Shown here: positions 8,066 to 18,800 of the stretch, piece after piece | How the letters are laid out: each line of letters starts with the position of its first letter | How positions within the stretch are numbered: the first letter of the stretch is position 1 | From: Streptomyces caniscabiei | GTDB lineage: Bacteria > Actinomycetota > Actinomycetes > Streptomycetales > Streptomycetaceae | NCBI RefSeq assembly: GCF_014930365.1 | Contig: NZ_JABXWI010000003.1 | Location: 558,001 to 622,000 of the forward strand | Length of the DNA: 64,000 nucleotides | Reading direction: 5' to 3' | The notes under the pieces: generated by a model | What the model was told of the DNA's origin: nothing | Databases searched by the model: none | The model's input: the letters and a program-made list of their open reading frames with translations, nothing else | Position numbers and translations under genes: made by a program

Positions 8066-9238
8066 TCAGAGGAACGGTGTGTTCGGCTCCAGGCCGAGCA
8101 GTACCCGCCCGTACACCTCCAGGTTGGCGTCGGGCGTCATCATGGCGTGCATCGAGATGCCCTGGACGTCGCGGAAGAACCGCTGGATGGGCAGGCCGCG
8201 CTGGATCGCCGAGGCGCCGCTGGCGGTGAACAGCGCGTGGGTGGCCTCCTTGGCCAACTGCACCGCGTAGCCGCAGATGCCCCGCAGGGTGGCCCTCTCC
8301 TCAGGGGTGAGTATCTCCCCGGCGTCGGCGCGCCGTTGGACGATGTCCGCCTGGCCGGCGAGCAGTGCCCGTGCCGCGGCGATCCGGGCGGCGGCGGTCG
8401 CTACCTGGACCTGGGTGAGGGGGTGTTCGGCCTGGTCCTGCCACGGCGTGTAGGAGATCGGCCGGTGAACCCGCTCGAGGAACAGCTCGTAGGCCCCTTG
8501 GGCCATGCCGATCAGGGTGGCGGTGGACTCCGCCATCACGACACTGATCAGCCCGTAGTCCCGGCCCTCCCCGGGGCCGGTGGGGGTGCCGCCGCCCGCG
8601 GTGAAGGCTTCCTCCATGTCGACGACGCGGTGTTCGGGAACGAAGACGTCGGTGGCGACGGTCGTCGAACTGCCGGTACCGGCGGCCGCCATGGTGTGCC
8701 AGTCGTCCTCGAGGGTGAGGGCCTCGATCGGCAGCACCGTCAGGGCCTGGCGCTCCGAACCGTCGGGCAGCCGGAGGTTGGTGGCGGCCAGGTTCCAGTC
8801 GGCGCCGCGACAGCCGGTGGTGAACCTCCAGCGGCCGTTGAGGACGTAACCTCCCTCGGTCGGCACCAGCGTGCCGGACGGCGTGAAGCCACCGGAGACA
8901 CGGGCGCTGCCGCCGGCGTACACCTCCTGCTGTGCCTGTTCGGAGAAGAGCCTGATCATCCAGGCTCCGGTGATCCAGCCCTCGCACACCCAGCCGGTGG
9001 ATCCGCAGCCACGGGAAATCTCGAGGAGCAGGTCGATCTGCTGGGGTACCGAGAATTCCAGGCCCCCGAACCGCTTGGGCACTCCGGTCCTGAAAACACC
9101 CGCCTTGGCCAGGACTTCGACGTTCTCGTCGGCGATCCAGCGGCGGTCCTCACCATCCTTTCCGTTTTCCCGGAGTGTCGGCACCACTGCCCGCACCGCC
9201 TCCAGGACGGACGCGGCCTCGATATCCGTACGGGTCAT
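8066..9238 (-). CDS. Acyl-CoA dehydrogenase-fold flavin-dependent monooxygenase (HpaB/HsaA-like)
   Basis: 390 residues. The fold matches the class D flavoprotein monooxygenases/acyl-CoA dehydrogenase superfamily that hydroxylate small organic substrates with reduced flavin from a partner. Seen: CGSTGWVCEGWITGAW, the central block SGGFTPSG and NGRWRFTTGCRGADW, and the C-terminal helical domain ending in RFFRDVQGISMHAMM. The ATG at 9238 has a GAGGAGA site; the frame is open further upstream but without family homology. The HpaC-type reductase at 3167 is the probable reductant source. It lies 104 bp downstream of the last PKS gene on the same strand. Inferred role: oxygenation of the released alkaloid or polyketide. 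Confidence 0.88.
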   Translation of the reverse strand: MTRTDIEAASVLEAVRAVVPTLRENGKDGEDRRWIADENVEVLAKAGVFRTGVPKRFGGLEFSVPQQIDLLLEISRGCGSTGWVCEGWITGAWMIRLFSEQAQQEVYAGGSARVSGGFTPSGTLVPTEGGYVLNGRWRFTTGCRGADWNLAATNLRLPDGSERQALTVLPIEALTLEDDWHTMAAAGTGSSTTVATDVFVPEHRVVDMEEAFTAGGGTPTGPGEGRDYGLISVVMAESTATLIGMAQGAYELFLERVHRPISYTPWQDQAEHPLTQVQVATAAARIAAARALLAGQADIVQRRADAGEILTPEERATLRGICGYAVQLAKEATHALFTASGASAIQRGLPIQRFFRDVQGISMHAMMTPDANLEVYGRVLLGLEPNTPFL

Positions 9239-9342
9239 GCTGTCTCCTCGTTTCGATGGCACCCGTGAGTTTTCCGGGCGGCATTCACGGGGCGGTAATC
9301 CGGTGAACCCGATCCGTTCCGTGATTGCCGCCAGGCACGGCG

Positions 9343-12300
9343 TCAGCCTTGTGCGGGGGCCGGAAAGTAGCCGCTCCGGGCGAAGAACTCGATGTAGATG
9401 TCGAGGAGTTCGTCGGAGACAGGCGGGCATTCGATGCCGGTGCCGGCCAGGGCGGTGGTCGTGCGGGTGGTGGAGATCGCCGGGTAGAAGGACTCGCTGT
9501 CCTCGATGAGCAGTTCGACGGCGTCCAGCAGGGGGGCGATGGCGTTGTCCGCGCCGGCCCTGATCAGCTCGAACCAGTCGGCCTGGGCGATCTCGGTCAC
9601 CTGGTGACCGGCGATGCGCAGCCGGCTCACGATCCTCTCCAGCGTCACGTGGCTGTCGTTGTAGAGGTGGAAGGTGTCGCCCGCGGCGGACTCCGCCCGC
9701 GACAGGGCCACCAGTGCGGCACTGGCGTAGTCGACCGGCATCAGCCGGAACACGCCGGGCAGGTCCCGGGGGGCACAGCCCGCCTGGAGGATGCCCTTGA
9801 CGGTCAGCCACACGAAGTCCCGGGTCTGGCAGGCGCCGTTGATCCGGTCTCCGGCGACCTGGTCGACGCGGTAGACGTTCACCGGCAGTCCCCGGTCGCG
9901 TGCGAGGTCGATGACCTGCTCGGCCACCCACTTGCTCTGCGTGTAGCCGTTGGGCAGTGCCCGGCCGGGTCCGGTCGGGTCGGTCACCGCCAGGGGCACG
10001 CCCTTTGTCACCGGCCCGGGGAAGACACCGGTGGTCGAGACATGGTGCAGCGGCACGGTGCGGTGCAGGGCGGCGAGCCGCAGCAGTTCCTGCGTGCCGG
10101 CGACGTTCGCCGCGCGCAGCGTGGCGTACGGCTGGATCCAGTTGACCGCCGCCCCGGCGTGGTAGACGGCGTCGACCGTCCGGGCGAGCCGGTCGAAGTG
10201 GTCCTCGTCGAGCCCGAGCCGGGGTGCGGCCAGGTCGCCCACGACGACGCGGAGCCGGTCCGGGTCGACCTCGTCCCAGATGCGGTACCACTGGAGGTTG
10301 GCCTTCAGGCGCCGCAGCCCCTCGTGCTCGTCGGCGGCCCGGACCAGGCAGTGCACAGTCGCCTCGGTCGTCGCCATGAGGTCGCGCAGCAGGAAGGCAC
10401 CGAGGAAGCCGGTGGCGCCGGTCAGCAACACCTCCCGGGGGTTCGCCGTGACGCGGATGACCTCATCGGCGGGTCGGATGTCCTCCGCGAGGGTGATCTC
10501 CGCCGCGAAGTCGGTCTCCGGCGCCGGTGCCGACGCCGGGTCTCCGCCGGACAGCACCTCGGCGCACAGGTGGGCGGCGAGCTGACCGGGGGTGGGCCGG
10601 TCGAAGACGAGGCTGGCCGGCATCCGGCTGCCCACCGCTTCGCTCAGGCGGTTGCGGAGTTCGACGGAGGTGAGCGAGTCGAAGCCCAGTTCGGTGAAGC
10701 GATGGTCCGCGCCGATGGCGCCGGGGTCGGGGTGGCCGAGTACCGCGGCCACCTCGGCGCGGACCAGGTCGAGGACGATGTGGTACCGCTCCCCCTCGGA
10801 GCGCCCCTGCAGGAGGGCTGCCAGCGAGGCCGCGCCGAGGGCGCCGTCGTGTGCGCTGCGGCGCAGCGGTGTCCGGGCCAGGTCCGCGAAGAGCAGGGGG
10901 GCTCGGGTGGGGTGTTCGCGCAGGGTGGCCACGTCGACGGGGACGCCGACCAGGGTGGCGTCGCCGAGGCGCAGCGCGAGGTCCAGAGCGGCGGGCCCCC
11001 GGTCGGAGGCCACGAGGCCGAAGCCGGAGCGGACGATGCGGTCCACGTCCGCCTCGTCGAGGCCGGCGGCCATCGTGCTCAGCTGCTCCCACAGGCCCCA
11101 GGCCACGGAGGTCGCAGGGAGCCCGTGGGCCCTGCGGTGCAGGGCCAGCGAGTCGAGGAAGGAGTTCGCGGCGGCGTAATTGGACTGGCCCGCGCTGCCG
11201 ATCACCCCGGCGAGGGAGGAGAACAGCACGAACACCGAGAGGTCGAGGTCCCGCGTGAGGTCGTGCAGATGCCAGGCGGCGTCGACCTTGGGGCGCAGCA
11301 CGGCGTCGAGCCGTTCGGGGCTCAGCGAGGTGATGAGGCCGTCGCTGAGGACACCCGCGGCGTGCACGACACCGGTCAGGGGCCGGTCGGCGGGGATGGC
11401 CGCGAGCAGTCCGGCGAGGGCTTCCCGGTCGGCGGTGTCGCAGGCGGCGACGGTGACCTGGGCTCCCAGCGCCGTGAGCGCGTCGCGCAGGTCGTCGGCG
11501 CCGGGCGCGGCGGGGCCGCTGCGGCTGGTCAGCAGCAGATGCCGTACGCCGTGTTCGACGACCAGGTGCCGGGCGAACAGGGCGCCCAGGGTGCCGGTGC
11601 CGCCGGTGATCAGAACGGTTCCGTCCGGGTTCCAGGTGCCGCCGGGCACGGTGTCGGCGGCCGGTTCGTCGACGCGCGCCACGCGGGGGACGAGGGCCCG
11701 GCCGGCGCGTAGGGCGGCTTGAGCCTGGCCGGAGCGCAGGAGGGCGGGCAGCGCCGCGCGGGAGGCCTCGGCATCGTCGATGTCCACGAGGACGAACCGG
11801 CCGGGCGACTCCGCCTGCGCGGAGCGGAGCAGGCCCCACACGGCCCCGGCCGCGAGGTCGGTGACGTTCTCGTCGCCGACCGCGACGGCGCCCTGGGTGA
11901 CCAGGACCAGCGGCACGTTCTCCAGCCGGTCGTCGGCGAGCCAGCGCCGGACCAGTTCCAGGGCCCGGTGCGTGGCGTCGTACACGGCGCGCACGGGGTC
12001 ACCGCCCCCGGGTGCGGCGTGCCAGGAGAGCACGGCCGCGGGGGGACGGGGCCCGGCGACGGCCGCGCCGACGGCGTCCAGGTCTGCCGCCGGTGCGGCG
12101 TCGAAGCGGTCGGTGTCCAGCTGCACCAGGGGGAGGGGCTCGTCGTCGGTGAGGCGCAGGTGCCGCCAGCCGACGCGCAGCAGGTCGTCCTGCACACGGG
12201 CCGCGCTGCGGCCCAGTTCATCGGGGGTGACGGCGCGCGCGGTGAGCGATTCGATCGTGGCCAGCAGCCGTCCTTGCTGGTCGGCGACGGTCACGGTCAC

Positions 12301-15300
12301 GGTGTCGGGCCCCAGCGGTCGGATGCGTACGCGCAGGGCGGCCGCGCCCGTGGCGTGCAGACGGAAGCCCCGCCAGCGGGTGGCGAGCCATGCCTCGGCT
12401 GCTCCGGCCGGGTCCACGACGAGCGGCAGCGGCCGCAGCGCGGCCTGCAGCAGTGCGGGGTGGAGGGCGAAGTCCGCGGCTCGGCGTTGTAGTTCGTCGG
12501 GCAGCCGGACCTCCGCGTACACCTCGTCACCGCGCCGCCAGACGGAGGTCGGGGGGCCGTCGCCGAGCTGCTCGCGGATGTCGTCCGGCGAGAGCGCCCG
12601 GGCACCGGCCGGCGGCCACTGGGTCAGCTCGTCGGCGCCGCCGGAGCCGTGCCGACCGAGCCGACCGGAGGCGATGCGCTGCCAGGTCACGTCGCCGTCG
12701 TCGGGCCGGGCGTGCACGGTGAAGGCGCGCGCGTCGGACGAGTCCTCCTCGGCCACAGCGAGCTGGATCTGTATTCCCTGCCGTTCGGGAAGCACCAGGG
12801 GCTCGTGGACGGTGAGTTCGTCGACGGCGTCGAGGGCCAGTTCGTCGCCGGCCCGCACCGCCAGTTCCGCGAACAGGGCCGGTGCCGCCACCGCCGCGCC
12901 GTGGAGGGTGTGTTCGGCCAGCCAGGGGTGGGTGCGCGCCGAGAGCCTGCCGGTGAGGAGGGTCTCGCCGGACGCGGCCACGGCGACGGCTGCGCCGAGC
13001 AGCGGGTGACCGACCGCCGCCACGCCCAGGCGGCCCGTGTCGCCGGCGGCCACGGACGCCTCGTACCAGTGGCGCTCGCGCTGGAAGGCGTAGGTGGGCA
13101 GGGGCACGCGACGTACGTCGTGCCCGGCGAAGAGGGTGTGCCAGTCGACCGTTCCGCCGCCCACGTGCAGCTTGGCCAGCGAGGTCAGGAACTGCGTCAG
13201 GCCACCCGACTCGCGTCGCAGGGTGCCGACGACGACGGGGTTGTCGAGGCTGTCCTCCAGAACGGGGGCGAGCACCGGATGAGGGCCGACCTCGACGAAG
13301 GTGTGGTGTCCGTGGCCGACCAGGGTGCGGGTCGTCTCCTCGAACTCCACGGGGCGACGCAGGTTCTGGTACCAGTACTCGGCGCCGAGTCCGGTGGTGT
13401 CCAGCGGCCCGGCGGTGACCGTGGAGTAGAAGGGCACGGTGCCCTGCCGGGGTCGGATGGGTGCGAGGTCGTGCAGCAGCCGGTCGCGGATCTCCTCGAC
13501 CTGGGCGGAGTGGGAGGCGTAGTCGGCGTGGAAGCGTCGGGTGCGGATGCCTTCGGCCTTGCACTCCTCGACGAACTTCTCCAGCGCCTCGTGGTCGCCG
13601 GACACGACCGTGGACCCGGGACCGTTGACGACCGCGATGGACAGCCGGTCACCCCATCCCTCGATGCGGGCAGCGAGTTCGTCACGGGACAGGGCCACGG
13701 AGGCGATGCCGCCACGGCCTTCGAGGACGCTGGTGACCTGGCTGCGGATGGCCGCCACGCGCGCCGCGTCCTCCAGGGTCAGTCCGCCGCTGACGTAGGC
13801 GGCGGCGACCTCGCCCTGGGAGGAGCCGACGACGGCCGCGGGCTCGACTCCGTGCGCACGCCACAGCGCGGCCAGGGATACGGACACCGCGAAGGACACG
13901 GGCTGGATGACGTCGACCCGGTCGAGCGACGGGGCGCCCTCGGCCTGGCGCAGCACGTCCTCCAGGGACCAGTCGACGTAGGGCGCGAGAGCTTCGGCGC
14001 AGGCGTGGATCTGCGCGGCGAACACCTCGGAGCCGTCCAGGAGCTCCACGGCCATGCCGGGCCACTGGCCGCCCTGGCCGGGGAAGACGAAAACGGTCTT
14101 GCCGGGTTCGGCGACCCGTCCGGTGACCACGTGCGGCGAGTTCTCGCCGGTGCTCAGCGCACGCAGGCCGGCGAGCACCTCGTCCAGCCCGGTGCCGGTG
14201 ACGGCGGCCCGGTGGCCCAGGTGGGAGCGGCTGGTGGCCAGGGAACAGGCCACGTCCCACGGCCGCGCGTCGGCCGCGCCCTCCAGGTGGGACAGAAGCG
14301 TGCGGGCTTGAGCGCGCAGCCCTTCGGTGGATTTCGCGGACAGGACCCATGGCGGGGTGAGCGTGCCGTTAGGCGCGGGCGACTTGGGCTCGTCGGTCTC
14401 ATCCGCCGCCGGCGCCTGCTCGATGATGACGTGCGCGTTGGTACCGCTGGCCCCGAACGCCGACACGGCGGCGCGGCGGGGGCGTCCGGTCTCCGGCCAG
14501 GGCCGGGCCTCGGTCAGCAGCTGAACCGCGCCCGCGTCCCAGTCCACGACCGGGGTCGGCTCCTCGGAGTACAGCGACCTGGGCAGCACCCCGTGCCGAA
14601 TCGCCTGGACCATCTTGATGACACCGCCCACACCCGCGGCAGCCTGAGCATGCCCGATGTTGGACTTCAACGACCCCAACCACAACGGCCGGTCCGCACC
14701 CGGCCGCTCCTGACCATAGGTGTTCAGCAACGCCTGCGCCTCGATCGGATCACCCAGCGTCGTCCCCGTCCCATGCGCCTCCACCACATCCACATCCGCC
14801 GCACCCAACCGCGCACTCGCCAACGCCGCACGAATCACCCGCTCCTGCGACGGACCGTTCGGCGCCGTCAACCCATTACTCGCACCGTCCTGATTCACAG
14901 CCGAACCCCGCACCACCGCCAGCACCGTGTGCCCATGACGCCGCGCATCCGACAACCGCTCCACCAACAACAGCCCCACACCCTCCGACCAGCCGATGCC
15001 GTCCGCCGAAGCCGAGAACGGCTTGCACCGGCCGTCGGCGGCGAGGCCCTGCTGCTGCGAGAAGTCGATGTGGCCGACGGGGTTCGCGGCCACGTACGAC
15101 GCTCCGGCCAGCGCGAGCGTGGATTCCCCGGAGCGCAGTGACTGCACCGCGAGATGCAGGGCGGTCAGCGACGACGAGCACGCCGTGTCGACCGAGACCG
15201 CCGGGCCTTCGAGGCCGAGGACGTAGGCGATGCGGCCCGACGCCATGCTGCTGAGCATGCTGGTCATGAGATAGCCGTCGAACTCGGCGGGGGTCGGCAG

Positions 15301-15795
15301 GCCGAGATAGCTCTGCTCGACGAGCCCGGTGAACACACCGGTGCGCGTGCCCTTGAGGCCCGCCGGGTCGATGCCGGCGTTCTCGAACGCCTCCCACGCC
15401 GTCTCCAGCAGCAGCCGCTGCTGCGGGTCCATGGCCAGAGCCTCGCGGGGGGAGATCCCGAAGAAGGCGGCGTCGAACCGGGTGGCGTCCTTGAGGAATC
15501 CGCCGTGCCGGACATGGGTCCTGCCGGGCTTGGCGGGATCCGGGTCGTAGAGATTGTCCAGGTCCCAGCCGCGGTCCGTGGGGAATTCCGAGATGGCGTC
15601 GGTCTCGTCCATGACCAGCTGCCACAGATCGTCCGGCGACTGGGCTCCGGGGAAGCGGCAGGCCATACCGACGATGGCGATGGGCTCGTTCCTGCCCGAC
15701 TCCAGCTCGGCGACCCGCCGGCGGGTCTTCTGCAGGTCGGCGGTGACCTTCTTCAGGTAGTCGAGCAGTTTCTCTTCGTTGGGCATGGTGGACAT
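9343..15795 (-). CDS. Type I PKS, module 4 with terminal reductase: KS-AT-dh0-KR-ACP-TD
   Basis: 2,150 residues. An N-terminal coiled-coil docking segment ([11 protein letters not shown]) is followed by KS (Cys about 204 in DTACSSS; EAHGTGT; KSNIGH). The AT has YASH near residue 759, the methylmalonyl signature, but its active-site block reads GSSQGE instead of GHSQGE. The DH is damaged: [12 protein letters not shown] has Ala where HxxxGxxxxP needs Pro, and HPALLQ lacks the catalytic Asp. The KR is intact (GGTGTLG, FSSLAG, SNYAAAN; VLSDG keeps the B-type Asp). ACP has GFDSL. A C-terminal thioester reductase follows ([10 protein letters not shown] near 1789, YTQSK near 1954). Expected output: a 3-hydroxy-2-alkyl chain released reductively as an aldehyde or alcohol. 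Start at 15795 has an AGAGG site. Confidence 0.95.
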   Translation of the reverse strand: MSTMPNEEKLLDYLKKVTADLQKTRRRVAELESGRNEPIAIVGMACRFPGAQSPDDLWQLVMDETDAISEFPTDRGWDLDNLYDPDPAKPGRTHVRHGGFLKDATRFDAAFFGISPREALAMDPQQRLLLETAWEAFENAGIDPAGLKGTRTGVFTGLVEQSYLGLPTPAEFDGYLMTSMLSSMASGRIAYVLGLEGPAVSVDTACSSSLTALHLAVQSLRSGESTLALAGASYVAANPVGHIDFSQQQGLAADGRCKPFSASADGIGWSEGVGLLLVERLSDARRHGHTVLAVVRGSAVNQDGASNGLTAPNGPSQERVIRAALASARLGAADVDVVEAHGTGTTLGDPIEAQALLNTYGQERPGADRPLWLGSLKSNIGHAQAAAGVGGVIKMVQAIRHGVLPRSLYSEEPTPVVDWDAGAVQLLTEARPWPETGRPRRAAVSAFGASGTNAHVIIEQAPAADETDEPKSPAPNGTLTPPWVLSAKSTEGLRAQARTLLSHLEGAADARPWDVACSLATSRSHLGHRAAVTGTGLDEVLAGLRALSTGENSPHVVTGRVAEPGKTVFVFPGQGGQWPGMAVELLDGSEVFAAQIHACAEALAPYVDWSLEDVLRQAEGAPSLDRVDVIQPVSFAVSVSLAALWRAHGVEPAAVVGSSQGEVAAAYVSGGLTLEDAARVAAIRSQVTSVLEGRGGIASVALSRDELAARIEGWGDRLSIAVVNGPGSTVVSGDHEALEKFVEECKAEGIRTRRFHADYASHSAQVEEIRDRLLHDLAPIRPRQGTVPFYSTVTAGPLDTTGLGAEYWYQNLRRPVEFEETTRTLVGHGHHTFVEVGPHPVLAPVLEDSLDNPVVVGTLRRESGGLTQFLTSLAKLHVGGGTVDWHTLFAGHDVRRVPLPTYAFQRERHWYEASVAAGDTGRLGVAAVGHPLLGAAVAVAASGETLLTGRLSARTHPWLAEHTLHGAAVAAPALFAELAVRAGDELALDAVDELTVHEPLVLPERQGIQIQLAVAEEDSSDARAFTVHARPDDGDVTWQRIASGRLGRHGSGGADELTQWPPAGARALSPDDIREQLGDGPPTSVWRRGDEVYAEVRLPDELQRRAADFALHPALLQAALRPLPLVVDPAGAAEAWLATRWRGFRLHATGAAALRVRIRPLGPDTVTVTVADQQGRLLATIESLTARAVTPDELGRSAARVQDDLLRVGWRHLRLTDDEPLPLVQLDTDRFDAAPAADLDAVGAAVAGPRPPAAVLSWHAAPGGGDPVRAVYDATHRALELVRRWLADDRLENVPLVLVTQGAVAVGDENVTDLAAGAVWGLLRSAQAESPGRFVLVDIDDAEASRAALPALLRSGQAQAALRAGRALVPRVARVDEPAADTVPGGTWNPDGTVLITGGTGTLGALFARHLVVEHGVRHLLLTSRSGPAAPGADDLRDALTALGAQVTVAACDTADREALAGLLAAIPADRPLTGVVHAAGVLSDGLITSLSPERLDAVLRPKVDAAWHLHDLTRDLDLSVFVLFSSLAGVIGSAGQSNYAAANSFLDSLALHRRAHGLPATSVAWGLWEQLSTMAAGLDEADVDRIVRSGFGLVASDRGPAALDLALRLGDATLVGVPVDVATLREHPTRAPLLFADLARTPLRRSAHDGALGAASLAALLQGRSEGERYHIVLDLVRAEVAAVLGHPDPGAIGADHRFTELGFDSLTSVELRNRLSEAVGSRMPASLVFDRPTPGQLAAHLCAEVLSGGDPASAPAPETDFAAEITLAEDIRPADEVIRVTANPREVLLTGATGFLGAFLLRDLMATTEATVHCLVRAADEHEGLRRLKANLQWYRIWDEVDPDRLRVVVGDLAAPRLGLDEDHFDRLARTVDAVYHAGAAVNWIQPYATLRAANVAGTQELLRLAALHRTVPLHHVSTTGVFPGPVTKGVPLAVTDPTGPGRALPNGYTQSKWVAEQVIDLARDRGLPVNVYRVDQVAGDRINGACQTRDFVWLTVKGILQAGCAPRDLPGVFRLMPVDYASAALVALSRAESAAGDTFHLYNDSHVTLERIVSRLRIAGHQVTEIAQADWFELIRAGADNAIAPLLDAVELLIEDSESFYPAISTTRTTTALAGTGIECPPVSDELLDIYIEFFARSGYFPAPAQG
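14463..14925. repeat. KS-coding segment nearly identical to modules 2 and 3
   Basis: About 460 bp of the module 4 KS coding region match 19947-20409 (module 3) almost base for base, and the part from about 14609 also matches module 2 from 25741. I saw only scattered single mismatches by eye. Confidence 0.75.
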
Positions 15796-15843
15796 GGGGA
15801 ACCTCTTGTTCCTCTGTGTACGAAAGGGGCGGGGTCTGCCGGC

Positions 15844-18800
15844 TCAGTCGGTGGATCCGCCCAGTTGGTCGTCGATGAGGGCGAAGATCTCCTCGGCCGA
15901 GGCCGCCTCGATACGGCCCGTCAGGTCCGCGGACGGCTCCTCGTCGTGGGCCTCGGTCAGCCGGGACAGGAGCGTCTGGAGCCGTACGACGATGTCGCGG
16001 CGCTCCGCCGCCTCCTCGGGTGCCCGCACCAACAGGGCTTCCAGTCGCCGCAGTTCGGCGTCCACGGGTGAGTGGGGTGCGGCCTGGTGCTCCGGGAGGA
16101 GCTGCGCCAGTACGTGCTCGGTGAGCGCCGCGGGTGAGGGGTGGTCGAAGGCGAGCGTGGCCGACAGGGCGATGCCGGTCCGCGCGGTGAGGCGGTTGCG
16201 CAGCTCGACGGCGGTCATGGAGTCGAAACCGAGTTCCTGGAAGGCCCGGTCAGAGGCGACGGCACCGGCGTCCTCGTGGCCGAGCACCACGGCCGATTCG
16301 GCCCGGACCAGGTCGAGCACGGCCTGGTACCGCTCCTGCTCGGTGAGGCCCTCCAGGCGCAGCACCGGCGCGTCGGAGTCGGTGCCCGCCGAGGCGGTTC
16401 GGACCCGGGTCCCGGCCAGGTCTCTCAGTACGGCGGGCAGGTGGGCGTGAGCGCGCAGTGCCGTGCCGTCCGGCCGCACGGCGACCAGTGCCGGCAGGCC
16501 GGTGCGCAGCGCCGCGTCGCAGGCGCTCGTCATGTCCGGGACGGTCAGCTCGCGCAGGAGAGGGCGGGCGGTGTCCTTCTCGGCGGGCGCGGTGTCACCG
16601 GCGGCACCCTTCCGCGCCCACGGCCCGAGGGCCAGGGACGTGGCGGGGAGGCCGAGCGCCGTGCGGTGGCGTGCGAGGCCGTCGAGGTACGCGGCGGCCG
16701 CGGCGTCGACGGCCTGGGCGGGCGCGCCGATCGTGCCCGCGCTGGAGGAGCACAGCACGAAGGCGGAGAGATCCAGTTCGCGGGTGAGCTCGTGCAGATG
16801 CCTGGCCGTGTCCGCCGTGGATCGCAGCACCAAGTCCAGGCGCTGGGCGGTCAGGTCGGTCAGCGCGGTCTCGTCGGACGGGTCGGCGATGTGCACGACC
16901 ATGGTCAGCGGACGGTGCTCCGGTATCGCGGTCAGTGCCGCCCGCAGGGCAGCACGGTCGGCGAGGTCGCAGGATACGGCGGTGACCTCGGCCCCCGACG
17001 CGCCCAGATCCCGCAGCAGTTCGGGCGCGGGCCATGTGCCGTCGGCCCGGTCGTCCAGCATCAGGAGGTGCCGAACGCCGTGCTCGGCGACCAGCCGGCG
17101 GGCGTACACGTCGGCGAGGCGTCCCGCACCGCCGGTCACGAGCACGGTGCCGTGCGGCTCCTCGTCGGGCGCGCCGGCCCTCTCGGCGTCCAGGGCGGCG
17201 TCCTGTTTGACGGGCCGCAGCCGGGGCGCGTACAGGGTGCCGGCGCGCAGCGCGGCCTGGGGTTCGCCGGAGGCCAGCAGGTGGGACAGCACCCCGGCCG
17301 GCAGCGGAGCGGCATCGGTCGCGGTGTCGAGCAGCACGATCCGCTCGGGAGCCTCCGCCTGAGCGGATCTCAGCAGTCCCCAGACGGCGGCCGCGTCAGG
17401 GTCGGCGACCCCTTCGGCCTCGACGGCGACGGCACCTCGGGTGCGGACGACCAGGCGGGTGTCGTCCAGCGGCGGTTCGGCGAGCCACTGCTGGAGGAAG
17501 GTCAGCGCCTGCCCGGCGGGGCGCGGCGTGGCGGCCCCGCCGACGAACTCGACGAGGAGCCGGCGGATCGGTGCCCCGTCCCGTACGGCGGCGGCCAGCG
17601 CGGGCACGTCCGGGAACCTGACCGCGTCGAGGTCTGCCGTGCCGGGCGGGTCCTGCGGGTCCTGCGGATCCTGCGGGCCGATCACCGCCCATCCGTCGGA
17701 GAGGGGGTCTGCTGCTGCCGGAGGGTCCAGCGGCTGCCAGGCCGGCGCGTACAGCGGCACGGTCCGGCCACCGGTCGGCGCGAACTCGTCGTCGGGCACG
17801 TCGCGGAAGGTGAGCCGGTCGACTGTGAGCACCGGTTGCCCGGCGGTGTCGAGCAGTCGCAGGGAGACCGTGTCTCCCTCGCCGGGTTCGGCCAGGACGC
17901 GCAGGGTGGTGGCACCCGTGGCACGCACGCGCACGCCCTGCCAGTCCCCGGCGATCCGGGTGCTGCCCGCGGGGGCCGGACCGAGGACGGCGCGTACGGC
18001 CTCCTCGACGAGTGCCGGGTGGAGTCCGTAGCGGGCGGCGTCGGGCAGCAGGTCGTCCGGCAGCCGGACCTCTCCGTGGTCGGAGCCGTGCCGGGCGGGC
18101 TCGGGGAGCGGGTCACCGGATGTCAGCTCTCCGTCGGCGTGCGGGGTCCACGGGGACAGCGCGCCGGCAGAGCGGAGATGGACCGAGAAGGGGCGCCGGC
18201 CCGAACCGTCGTCGGTGTGGAGGACGATCTGCAGGTCCGCCGTTCCGTCGTCGGCGAGGACCAGGGGCTTGCGCACGGTGAGACGGTGCAGGGTGCCCGC
18301 GTCGCCGTGGTCGGCCACCCGGGTCAGCGCCTCGACCAGGGCGGCGGGAGGCAGCACCGGGGTGTCGAGGACCGCGTGGTCGACGGTCCAGTCGTGTGTG
18401 TCGGGCAGGATGCGGGCGGTGAAGAGCAGGTCGCCGGTGTGGGCCACGGCCGTCCGGTGGCCGAGCAACGGGTGGCCCGTGTCACCCGGTCCCGTCGATG
18501 CGGAGGCACCGTGGTCGGCGCGCATCCAGTACCGCGCGCGTTGGAAGGCGTACGTCGGCAGTGTGACGGGGCGGGCGTCCGTTCCGGCGAAGTAGGCCTG
18601 CCAGTCGACCGGCGCTCCCGAGGCGTGCAGCGCGCCGACGGCCCTGGCCAGGGTCCCGGTCTCCGGCCGGTCGCGGCGCAGGGTGGGCAGGATCGCGACG
18701 TCATCGTCGTCGAGGGCTTGTCGGGTCAGTGCGGTCAGGGTGCCGTCCGGACCCAGCTCGACGAAACGGGACACACCCCGCTCCCGCAGACACCGCACAC

